Origin: Icerya purchasi | Lineage: Eukaryota; Arthropoda; Insecta; Hemiptera; Monophlebidae | Reading direction: 5' to 3' | Length of the DNA: 64,000 bases | NCBI GenBank assembly: GCA_039619475.1 | Contig: CM077115.1 | Location: 400,802,557 to 400,866,556, forward strand | In this document: in pieces, positions 35,090-45,750 of the stretch | How the letters are laid out: every line of letters starts with the position of its first letter | How positions within the stretch are numbered: position 1 is the stretch's first letter | Notes under the pieces: generated by a model | Databases searched by the model: none | What the model was told of the DNA's origin: nothing | Seen by the model: only the letters and a program-made list of their open reading frames with translations | Program-made: the position numbers and the translations under genes

Positions 35090-38000
35090 TTCCAGCGAGA
35101 CAATCAAGTGAATGCCGGAAGAAACGAACGGGAGGGGGAATAAGTTTTTAAACACGAAAACAAAGAATAGTCGCCGAGTCTGCGGTCTAGCGGCGGCGAA
35201 GAGGTTGTCCTTCCTGCTCAAATAAACGCACATGCGTGCTTCGTAATGGAAAGAGAATAGAGATGCCTGGGAGGTCGGCCGCTTCGATCTTTCTCCAAAT
35301 CTTTCTGCTTATCTTCGTTTCGTCTCTGTTCCCCGTTATTAGTGTAACATCCTTGGAATAATGTTCTAGCCGGTACTCGTTTCGATATGTAGAGCTAGAT
35401 CACAAAGTATATCGGTTGCGATAGTAGTGTCAAGCTGCCGATGATAACGTTCATCTTCGGGCACTCGAAGAAAAAAGCAAGTCTAAAGTAGAATACGCCT
35501 TTTAAAATTAATTCGACAGAGAAGATAATTCGCGATAAAATAATGTAAAATTGGCGTATTTTAATTACGTCAAACGATCATTTCAAATTTTATTTTCCGC
35601 GTGGAGTAAGTGTTAAATTTTTCCCGCGTATCATTTTCACTTTAAACAGAAGCGGCAGGATCTAAAGAATTTTTCTCCTACACCGCAGTCCGGCGATCGG
35701 AGAAGATTTAAGTGACGTAAAGCCAAAAACAAAAAAAAAAAGTAAATAAACGAAGCTGCGCTTAAAACTAACTGAATTTTTGAAATTTCTTTTTTCTTCT
35801 GCCAAAAGTTCGGTCTTTGTTTCCATGTTTTCCCCTTCGAATAAAGTTTAATATTACAAAAAGCAAAAACATTACAACGGTAAATTAATTTTTTTCGCCA
35901 GAAATTTAAACGGGTCTCTCTTCGCTGCCGCTGGTTTAAATTGTTTTTTATAATTTAGTTTTCAAAATAGGAGGTTTCATTCTGGTTTATTCGAAGCGGC
36001 AGATTTTAGAACTTGTTGTTCGGTAGTGTAAAACAACTTTCTAGAAGAACGACTTTTCATCGAAAAAAATCTCTTTTAAAATCCGATAAATTGCTCGCTT
36101 TTTTCTGAAAAATTGAAGATTTCTAGCACCGTTCGAGGAAAAAGGTGCATTTGTTCTCTTTCGGCCTAATTATAGAAATCGTTGCGCAGAGACTGTAAAT
36201 AAATATCCATCGCGAAAATTTTCAAATAATGTTTTCAAAACGGCCAACCGCACCCATCTGTCGATTCCTGACTCGGGTCGGGTTTTTTCTACATAGTAGC
36301 AATTGCCGTGAAAGCTGCGTAACAGTCGATTTCTTACTCAGCCTCATTCTTACTGTTCAACGAAGCTGGAATTTATTTTCCAGTTATTGATAGCGGTATA
36401 AACTTTCTTTCAGTCTAAATGAGCAGATTTCGATAAAGTTACACTGATGGTAACAATCACTGTTTTCGCCGTTTCATAATAATATTTACTTCTTATCGAT
36501 CTAAATGATCTTAAGATTTTCCTCATCATTTTTACTTTTCTTCAAATTAATGCTAGTTGTCTTAAGAGTTTTCCCCCGATTTCGGACATGTATATTTTTT
36601 TGTAAGTACGTGGATTTTTAACCGGTCTATTTCGTGAATTCTTAAAAAACACTACAGCGTCCGCATAAAGTTTATTATTATTATTAAAAAATAAGATATA
36701 TGTGAATAGAACATGTTACGTTTTATTCTTTTTAAAATGAGATATTAATGACGGTACTCGTTTCATTAAATTTACTTTGCAACGGTTAAAAACTCGTCTT
36801 CTTTCTTAGAATGTAAGCGCTATCATATTAAAAGTCATTGGTGTGTTCAGTCATTTCGAAATTTGCGTTCACAAATTTTACAATTTGGCGGTTTTGTATT
36901 TTTGCTAAATCCTAATAACTACCCCTAAAAAAAAAAATATATATATATATATATATAAGTTGAAAAAAAAAAAAAGCAACCCTCAAGCTGTTATAAAACA
37001 AGCTCTGCATTTGTGTTTCCAATAATGAACTCGTAGATTTAGAAATGTTTTTTTTTTTTTTTTTTTTTTGTTAACATTATCGTGTTTTTATTTTTATTTT
37101 ATTTTATATAACACGTATTAGGTATTTATTTGTACTTGATACATAACTGCTAAGGTTCTAGAAGGAGCTGTGTGGACTTTATTTAGTTTTTCTGATCTTA
37201 CCGTTCTAAATGTATCCAATAAATTCCAGAAGTTTTAGACCTTTCTATTTATGAAATATTCCACGGGAAAAAATACGAAAATGAAAAAAAAAGGACAATA
37301 CCGTAACTACTGTAGAACGGATTGTTGAGTTTTTAGTTGTTTTTTTTTTGTAATTTTAAAATTTTTGAGGATTTGTTTTTATTTTTTTTTTTAGTTTTCC
37401 TATATTTAAGCGACGAAAATACGTTACATTTAGAAAAAAAAGTGACTCTCTAACTCTCATGGAAACGGTTGCGGACTTCTTTTAATTTTCGGTCTTGCCC
37501 TTTGAAATGTATATCTCCAAAATGTGGGGGTCCTTAAATTCCCCAAGTTTTTTGGTCTTTTGTATTTTTTCGGTATTCTACGGGCAAAAATACGTCAATA
37601 ATAAAAAAAAAAACCGATTCCGTCGCTACTATAAAACGGTTTGGGAAAATTTAGAAAAAAATTTTTCTTAAAATGAACTTTCTAGCTCTACCATAAAACA
37701 TACCGTAGGATTTTTAGCCTTGCAACTTTTTATAAGATAATATATATATATATATATAGGATTATAAATTTCTATATAAAACTTATCTTTGTGCAACCTG
37801 GATAGATTTTGAGAGATTTAATAGGCACATAATTGTTAAAAAGTCAAAGAATTTTGGAAGTTACAATTCTTTTTTTAACAGTTGTAAATTTAAAGTAAAA
37901 TTTGGCCAACTAATGCGATGGCATACGCATGATCGGCTAAATCAAGTGGAAAATTGCGATTAAAAATCGGGGAAAATATAAACTATTAGAAAAACAAAAA

Positions 38001-38119
38001 AAAAAAAAAAACGGTGCTTCGTGTAAGCAATTCCATTTTTTTATTTTTTGTTTTGTTCTATTCGGGGCTTGCCAATTATAGACATTAACTTAGTGTAACT
38101 GAAATTTTTCGATATTTTC
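35090..38119. other. gene-free region upstream of the Tyr-rich gene
   Basis: No coding exon is recognised. 35100-36400 is relatively CG-rich and free of repeats, so it is a plausible upstream regulatory region. 36900-37100 and 37740-37760 contain (TA)n and poly(T). Confidence 0.5.
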
Positions 38120-38205
38120 AGTGTACGCAACGGGATTCGAATCAAGCCCTTCCTGCACGAAACACTATTGTCTAACCAACTATGCCGCAGTTACTTAAAT
38201 CTAAA
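38120..38205 (-). mobile_element. tRNA-like SINE head
   Basis: The minus strand reads CATAGTTGGTTAGACAATAG (A box) and, about 30 bases on, TTGATTCGAATCCCGTTGC (B box GATTCGAATCC). The spacing is tRNA-like but the arms do not pair into a full cloverleaf. Probably a decayed SINE or tRNA pseudogene. Confidence 0.55.
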
Positions 38206-39265
38206 TAAGTAAACACGAATAACCTATTAATTTGCAAAATAAGTAAAAATCAACCGACACACCTTTTGACGTACTTTTCGTAAAAACATTTTTTTTTTTA
38301 ATAGCCATGATTATCGACCGTATAATCAATTAAGATTACAAGAATACAAGTAATCTCTATTCTCAGCATCGGAGTTGGGCGTAATCCATTATTTTTGGCA
38401 ATTAATTACAAAAATGGTGTATCACGACGAGCATCCCCATTTGGTATAATTGTTCTAGAGTAATTATAATTAATAATAATTTCGATGCACAATAACGAAT
38501 TAGTGCACGAATAACACACTTCATCTAAATTAATCAGTACAGATGATTGGTATACGTTTAATATTTAAATATCCAAATGATAATAGTGTTTGATACTTTT
38601 TAACAGTTTTGAGTATGATAACAATGAACGTAGTGATTTTATTTTTTAAATTTGTTTTTGTGTTATTTATTACTTTTCGTGCGGGCTTATCCTTGTAAAA
38701 TAATATACGCATGCGCTGTTGAAAAGCTATAACTATTATTATCTCATTGAAAGTATTTGATTATCATTATCCTAATTAATTACCGAAAATAATCGATTAC
38801 GGCCAATTTCGGTTAAGAATGAAGTACAGGTAATTTTGCAATCGCGATTTAAAAACCATGATTTTATAAAGAGTGTGTAGCCTCAACAGTTGGCGGTTAC
38901 TTTTTTGTTCATTTTAATATTTTTTATTTTTCGTGTTTATTTATCTACATTTAATGTCAATATAGAAATACACCGCTTTAATTAATGTTAATTTTTTGGG
39001 GAGCGTATTATTTCACTTAGAATTGAGTGCTAGCTGTAAGATTGTTTTAAAATTATTCTTAGTCTAAAAATTTAAATTTTACGCGCATTCTATACGTTAT
39101 TATTAATAACGTCCGGTTGTAAGTAAGCAGTTTACCGAGAGATAAAGGTGCTACTGCACAAAAAAGTATGAAGGGGAGTGGGGCTTCGTTACCGAAGCCC
39201 TGAAATCATAAACGTTAAAAATAATCAATCGGTATTTTAAAGGATAAATCATAATATACATAAAG
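38206..39265. other. gene-free region
   Basis: AT-rich. A short inverted repeat, GGGCTTCG...CGAAGCCC, lies at about 39181-39202. No coding sequence is recognised. Confidence 0.5.
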
Positions 39266-39692
39266 TATATGCTCTAAAACTGGTACAGCTGCAGCCTTAT
39301 AGCGAAAGTACCCCTTTTGCTCACCCGATTCTAACCGAAAAGGCAGATGCACAATTAAATACCAAGATGGTCTTACCTATAAACTTTCAACCTTCTATGA
39401 CTAGACGTTTATGAGTTCTGCATGATCCTAAACCCATAACGTACATACAGACGTCACAAAAAAAAAACAAAAAAAAAACGACTTAAAATGGATCCAGGGA
39501 TGGTTAAAATGAATGTTTTTGTTGAAACGTGAGATTTAAAATACTCCACAAATACAGTACTTCCTTGAATCATCCGTGTAAGGGGAAGTAATCACGGATG
39601 GTCAAAATGGATATATCCGTTGAAATGTGGCATTAAAAATTTTTCGCGATTACAATACTTCCTTTACTTCGTACAAGGAAGTAAAAAAAAAA
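39266..39692 (+). repeat. dispersed repeat family, copy 1
   Basis: Shares ordered blocks with 58740-59300 on the same strand: AAATGGATCCAG..., GGTCAAAATGGATAT, TTCCGTTGAAATGTG-like, AATACTCCACA and a terminal ACAAGGAAGTAAAAAAA. Within the copy the half-units ACTTCCTT and AAGGAAGT form short inverted repeats around each sub-block. No coding capacity was seen. Confidence 0.7.
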
Positions 39693-39837
39693 AAAAGCAA
39701 TGAAGGGGAAAATAATATTTTTATGAGTTACTGGATTTTAAAAATTTTTTAAATCCCAGACACTTTTAATTACCACAACCTAACAGTGTAAAACTGAGTA
39801 TAATGTAACGGATTAAACGGGCATTTGTTATTGAAAA

Positions 39838-40190
39838 TTATTCTTCTTCGTTAGCCATCAGGCCACTGCTGGACGAAGGCCTCCCCTAATTTTTTTTCAA
39901 ACGCTGCGATCTTGTACTTTTTCCTGCCTGTTTGCTATGAATTTTCGAATTTCATCTGTTCATCGTATTTTTGATCGTCCTAAGGGTCGTTTGCCAGTAG
40001 GTTTTCATGATGTTGCCACACTTATTCAACGGTCTTTGTCTCTAGCCACATGTCCGCACCATCTCCATTTATTATTTTTAATAATATATGCATTTGCCGC
40101 TTTCGTTGTTTATCAGATACGCCTCTTTGTTGATTTGTCCTTCAGAATAATCCCCAACATAGACCTTTCCATTTTTCGTTGATTAATTCT
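39838..40190 (-). mobile_element. RTE-type LINE 3' end, truncated
   Basis: In shifting minus-strand frames the sequence gives WCGHVARDKDR, then KPTGKRPLGRSKIR and TDEI. This is the C-terminal 'W.GHvaR...rRP.gRP..RW.D.i' block of RTE-like reverse transcriptases. It ends in CTAATTTTTTTTC...GGCCTTCGTCCAGCAGTGGCC, a 3' end widely seen in insect RTE elements, and an AAGAAGAAT tail. It lies next to, but differs from, the RTE at 41.9 kb. Confidence 0.75.
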
Positions 40191-40905
40191 TATTTTTTGT
40201 TAATACCCATGTGCAAATTAGAGAAATATTAAAAAATAAAATTTTACATTAATTTCATTGTTTCAATATTTTCTTCAACCTTATAAATTAAACGATTTCC
40301 GAAACCAAGGAGACTTTTTTCTATATACATGATATATTCTAATATTTACGACTTTATTAGAGAAATTTTTAGAAAAATCTAAATTATTCATCCGTATTGA
40401 AAAAGTTTGTTCTTAAATCTATTTTAATTTATTTCTTCGGGCAGCGTTTATTTAATTCGTTGCGGAGGAGCCCCTTGTATTTTTTCTTCTTTTATTTATT
40501 TTTATTTTACAAAAATCTGCTGTTCTTTTTATGATTTTACAGCTTGGTAATATCCTGTCATGTACTTTTTAATTATAGCTAAATGTAAACTCTTTTGATT
40601 TTATCTATAACGTACTTTACGTATCTACAAAAAATTTAGATAATTATTTGTTATTACACTGAGATATTTTGCTTATTAGTAAGGTTTGTATTTTAATAGC
40701 GTTAAATTTTAGACCTACTTCATTTACTTTTTGATTAATCTGTATTTTAAATACTTCTGTTTTATTAAATCCGGCAACCCAATTTGAAACCATACGGTTT
40801 AAGTTTAATCCTTACGGGATTCTTGGACTAAGTTTCCTGTTGTGTATTAATTTATTTTCTTGATTAAATAATTCTATTTTGCCGTTTGTGAGATAGTTTA
40901 ATATA
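40191..40905. other. decayed sequence between RTE tail and MITE
   Basis: AT-rich. No confident domain, though LINE-derived sequence is likely given the neighbours on both sides. Confidence 0.4.
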
Positions 40906-40913
40906 ACTACGTG

Positions 40914-41289
40914 CAGGGCCGTATCTGATGAGGGGAGTTCAGGGTTCAACCCTCCCCCCAAAATGTTTGCGAAATAATAATTTTTTGAATTAAATGGACC
41001 CAAATTCAGAATAAATTTATTTCTTTTTAATTTTTGACAAAAAAAAAGCAAATTGAAATTTCTATGAATTCTATGGAAACGATTATTTTTCATTTGTTTT
41101 TATTGTATAGTGTTCAAATATTGCATATACAATAACTGACTACAAAGCTTTAGTGTACTATTTATAAAGAAATATATTTCATGATAATACACACACACAC
41201 ACACACATATATATACATATATATATATTATATATTTATAAAAATATTTTCGTAAACCCTCCCGAAATTTTAGTCTAGATACGGCCCTG
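40914..41289 (+). mobile_element. hAT-type MITE, copy A
   Basis: 376 bp with terminal inverted repeats CAGGGCCGTATCTGA and, from the other end, CAGGGCCGTATCTAGA. It is flanked by a perfect 8-bp duplication ACTACGTG (40906-40913 and 41290-41297). CAG...CTG ends with 8-bp duplications define the hAT superfamily. There is no transposase coding. The interior has an (AC)n(TA)n tract near 41190-41230. A second copy in the opposite orientation is at 49039-49406. Confidence 0.9.
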
Positions 41290-41297
41290 ACTACGTG

Positions 41298-41924
41298 TAT
41301 TTCTATTCAAAGTGGAAAACCTTTATTTCTTAATATTTCTAATATTTTATCGGTTTTAATTTTATCAAAGGCTTTTCAATTACATCAAAACTGATTAAAA
41401 GAATGTGTTGTAATTTTTAGCAACGATTTCAGTCAAATTGATTTTAATATAACTAAAGCGAAATTTGTAATTTAAAAATTTCCTTTTGATTGTGAACACG
41501 TCCTAGCGGAATATCATCTTCTCATATTTCAGCATCCGGTGTATGGGCGAAATTCATTTATTTATTTTTTTTTTTCGAGTTTCGAAATCGTTCACAGGTT
41601 CTAAAAGAAATTTTTTTGCACCTGGTAAAACTAAACAAGATAAGTAAATTTACAAGGCAAAGTAGATTTTAAAAAAGAAATGTAAATTTCAAGAAATATT
41701 TCAACTTTTAAAAATGTATTCTTCCCACTCCCATTCATCGCGTATTTTCAATAGACGCCTATTAAAAATGTTAACCGTTTTTCAATATTTCCAATATGAG
41801 TACATATTGTACATTACACCTGATACCTTATACACACTTAAAACGAGTAAAATTTTAACCGGTTTCGTTTACAAATCAGATCGTAATATGTTACCCGTTT
41901 TACATTTTACTCGTAATTAATAAT
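41298..41924. other. gene-free region
   Basis: AT-rich, no recognisable coding sequence. Confidence 0.5.
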
Positions 41925-44900
41925 TATCATCATCATCATCATGGTTGCGTCTCTTGAGACAAGAGATTGCATACATTATTAAATTAATCTATCTCTGGCC
42001 CGAGTAATCGTCTCTCGTAGACTTTTACATGTTGAGTTTGCCGGAAGGTTCGTTGTCATTAATTCTAATCTCCTTCGTCCTTTTATTAGCTTTCCTTGTA
42101 TCTTCCCTTGTACCGCCAGCATGAACAAGTCGTTTTCTCTAAATTTGTGATCCAGATATTTAATTTTTCGATTTTTGATATCTTCAACTAGTTTCTCTTT
42201 GTCCTCTATTTTTGCTAACACTGCCGTATCTTTTATGTGTTCGGTCCATGATATTTTCAATAGCCTCCGATAAAACCACATCTCGAAAGCTGCTAATCTT
42301 TTTTCCCAATCTGCATTCATGGTCCATGTTTCACAGGAATATTTTAGGACGGTCCATACATAGCAGCGCATTATTCTTTTCCGAAGGCTTAAACTCATAT
42401 TTCGATTTCCAAGCACTCTGCTGATGTTGTTAAATGCCTTCTTCGCTTTATTCTTGTTCTTATTTCTTTCTGGTCTCTTCCGTCATTGTTTATTAATGCG
42501 CCTAGATATCTAAATTCTGCCACGTTTTCTGTTTCTTATTTTCGATCTTTATATTTACTTCTTTAACATCATTTCTAGAGATTTTCATTAATTTTGTCTT
42601 TTTCGTATTAATCTTCATGCCGTATTTCAATGCTGCGTCGTTTATTTTATCTATCACATTTTGCATTTGAATTTTAGATTCGGCTATTATCACTTTGTCG
42701 CCTGCGTAACTTATTTCGTTTATCCCCCGGCCGTTTATTATCAATTCCATTTTCTCAATTTTTGCTTCTTTCATCATTTCTTCTGCGTATATATTGAATA
42801 GCCTAGGTGAAAGAGGTCATCCTTGTCTCACTCCTTTCTTTATTCCACATTTATCTTCGGAGTAGTTGGTGCCGATCTTTATACTTGCGCACTGGTTCCA
42901 GTATAGATTTTCAATTAGTCGTAGGTCTTTATCATCGATGTTGTGCTTCTGTAGAATTCCCATCAGCTTTTTGTGGTTAACGCGATCGAACGCCTTTTCT
43001 TAATCGAAGAAGCATGCAAAGATTTCTCTATTTGCATTTAGGGTCCTCTGTATTACCACTTTTAGAAGAGCAATCGCATCTCTGGTTCCCCTTTTGGCAA
43101 CGAAGCCATACTGAGTCTCACTCAGATTCTTGTCCAGCTTCCGTTCGATTCTAGAGTTTATTATCGCTAATAATAGTTTTAACGTGTGACTCATCAACGC
43201 AATGATTCTGCATTCTGAGCATGTTTGCGAGTTATTTCCCTTCGGTATCGGTATAAAATTCACAGCTTTAAAGTATTCAGGTATCACACCCTCATCGTAA
43301 ATATTGTTGATGATTTTCAGTAGCTCTTTTTCATAACTTGGCGTGAGATGTTTGATTAAGTCAGCGGGAATGGAATCTTCGCCCATGGCTTTATGTTTTC
43401 TGGCTTTTTTTGATAGCGTTTCTTAACTCCCACATTTCTATCTTTGGTGCTGCTTCTTGTGTAATATTATCCATTTGAAGTGGGCGCGAGTCGTCGCCGT
43501 ACAGTTCTTGTATGTATTTTATCCATGCCTCCTGCGTTTCTTTATTGCTCACGCAGTGTTTTCCATCCTGGTCTCGTATATTTGCTATTCCGTTTCTCTT
43601 CTTCTTGTGGATATCCATCATCTGTCTGATTTTGGTATGTAGCTCTCTATCACTGTGCCGTGCTTCCAATTCTTCAACTTCTTTGCATTTTTTATCATAC
43701 CATTTACTTTTCGCTTCTGTGAATTTCTTCACTATACTTCTGTTCAGACTATTGTATTCCTGACCAGATTTGTTCTTTATTTTCCTTCTATCATCCATTA
43801 GCTTTAATATTTCTTGCGTTATCCATGGCTTATGACTTTTCTTATTTATGGTTGGTACGGAATTTTTCGCCGCATTTATAACGTTATTCTTCCATGTAGC
43901 CCACGTGTGTTCGACTTGCTCATCTACACCATTGTTCGTCATATTTTGCCTTTCTAATTCTTTTTGGAACTTTTTTTCTATCTCAATCTCTTTGATTTTG
44001 TCGAAATCTAATGATTGTGTTTGTTCTTTCTTCTTATTGGGACTTTTCAGAGCTATTTGGGACTTAGCAACCAGCATCTTGTGATCAGTGTTACAGTCAG
44101 CACCTGGATAAATGTGACAATTTTTTACAGCATTTCTATATCTTTTATTTACCAGGATGTAATCTATCTGGTTTCTAACATTTCCCCCTGGGCTACTCCA
44201 TGTATGCAATCTTCGTTTGTGTTGTTTAAATCATGTATTGCATATTGTTAGATTATTTCTTTCGGCAAATTCGACAAATATTTCTCCACGTTCATTTTGT
44301 TCTACAAGTGCATATTTCCCAGCTACTTGACTACTGTGGTTTGTTTCAACCTTTGCATTGACATCTCCTATTACGAACACTACATCGTCGTTCCTTGTAC
44401 ACCTCTTGACTTCTTCCAGGTCGCTGTAAAACCGCTCTATCTCGTCGGTATTGCTGTCTGCCGTTGGCGCGTACACTTGAATTATTACTATTGGTTTAGG
44501 TTTTATTTCGAATTTCACAAAAATTATTCTCTCTGATTTTGGGATAACTGCGCTGATTTTATCTTTTATTTTGGTACTTATTAGCATTCCTACTCTGTGT
44601 TCGTGTTTATCTTTTCCTGAGTGTATCATTTCATAATTCTTATCTGCTTTTATTCTTCCATTCCCTGTCCATCTGGTTTCGCTTATTCCTAGTACGTCAA
44701 TGTTCAACCTCTTGGCTTTTGATATTACGTTCGCTAGTTTTCCGATTTGGTACAGCGATCTGACGTTCCAGGTAGCGATATTGATATAGTTCCACCGTGT
44801 TTTCACTCCGCGGATTCTTCGCACCCTATTCGACTGTCTTGGTGGATAAGAAGCAGCCTGACGGAGACTTAGGGCCCTTGTTTTATCGTTATTCATAATG

Positions 44901-45050
44901 CAATTCTAGGATTTATTAATGACGGTGGTATTCCGTTGCCTTCCGCCATGATTTTCTGTTAGGGTTTACTCCCTTAGCCGAAAGGACCCGGTTTTAAGGC
45001 GCCGGGGACTCACCTGATCGCTCTAGATAGATATATATCAATCTGACAGG
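41925..45050 (-). mobile_element. RTE-clade LINE, nearly full length, inactive
   Basis: About 3.1 kb, the usual size of RTE elements. It has a single ORF with endonuclease then reverse transcriptase, no RNase H, and a trinucleotide tail, (ATG)n on the minus strand at 41942-41925, in place of poly(A). The 5' leader carries AACGGAATACCACCGTCATT upstream of the ORF. The 5' boundary is uncertain because the sequence upstream merges with a tRNA-headed repeat (45395-45750). Confidence 0.9.
41979..44896 (-). pseudogene. RTE ORF: APE endonuclease + reverse transcriptase, frameshifted
   Basis: The endonuclease (44896-43950) shows INIATWNVRSL, ISETRW, VYAPT, VIGDVNAK and, after a frameshift near 44233, RRLHTWSSPG, QIDYILV and NTDHKML, covering the catalytic N, E, Y, D/N and D-H positions. 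The reverse transcriptase begins near 43386 (GEDSIPADLIK), then IPIPKG, RIIALMS, QYGFVAKRGTRDA, EKAFDRVNH and GVRQG-PLSP. The active-site box is SYAGDK where YADD is expected, so a catalytic Asp is lost. The C-terminus has WTEHIKD and GRRRLELM. Lesions visible: frameshift near 44233, a +1 in an A run near 43400, stop codons near 43005 (after FFD) and 42820 (after VRQG), and a frameshift near 42500. Not functional. Confidence 0.92.
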
Positions 45051-45394
45051 GGCACATTGTCATGAGCGAGTTGCTGATAGTCTGCTGTTGTTAACGCAGT
45101 AAAAAGCTTAACGGTATTTATTGATAGAAGCAGCTTCGACAATCTCCCTCCGTTTTCCTATCAGCTATGTATTTTATGAGTTCCGATTTAGCTTTGCTAA
45201 TCAACGCTAAGCCCGTTGAAATAGCAAATTACCACCCTGTACCACGTAGACGTACAGAACTCACTTGGTTGTTGTTTCTTTTCTCTGTCGGTGGGACTAG
45301 CACCATATGACGGTCGAGTGACTACTTATTAGAGAAGGGAACTCTAGTTACAACAACCTGTGCCCCGCAGAGCTTTTATAGTGCTATACTGAAT
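45051..45394 (-). other. sequence between tRNA-headed repeat and RTE leader
   Basis: About 344 bp with no homologue in the window. On the minus strand it includes TATAAAAG at 45380-45373, a good TATA-box match in the RTE orientation. It may be part of the RTE 5' UTR or of a longer repeat. Confidence 0.5.
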
Positions 45395-45750
45395 TCCTGA
45401 GCATCGGTGACTACCTATTCGTACATCTTAGCTGTACAGACATAGGCATAGTGTACTAAGCAATTATTATATACAGTACGAATGTGTACACACGCAAGAC
45501 TTCATTCGGAACTGATAGTAGTCGCTTGTTATCGCGCTACGAGTGCAGTCCCGTGTGTGTCTGCTGTGTGTACTGAACTAGCGCGCATATGATGGTATAC
45601 GTGGTGGTTTGCTATTGCCTTCCACTTAATTATTAGCGAGTATTTATTTATTTATTTAATTCTTGTAATAAGTTCTGTCGTCGCTCGGGATCAAACCCGT
45701 GACCTCCGTAACGGAAGTCAAGCGCTCTAGCAACTAGGCTATCGCGACGA
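45395..45750 (-). mobile_element. tRNA-headed repeat, copy 2, directly upstream of RTE
   Basis: On the minus strand it starts CGTCGCGATAGCCTAGTTGC and matches the copy at 19792-20165 through tRNA-like head and body (shared CATCATATGCGCG, AGTTCCGAATGAAGTC, AGATGTAC). Similarity stops at about 45395, about 350 bp before the probable RTE start at 45050. Orientation is the same as the RTE. Confidence 0.8.
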
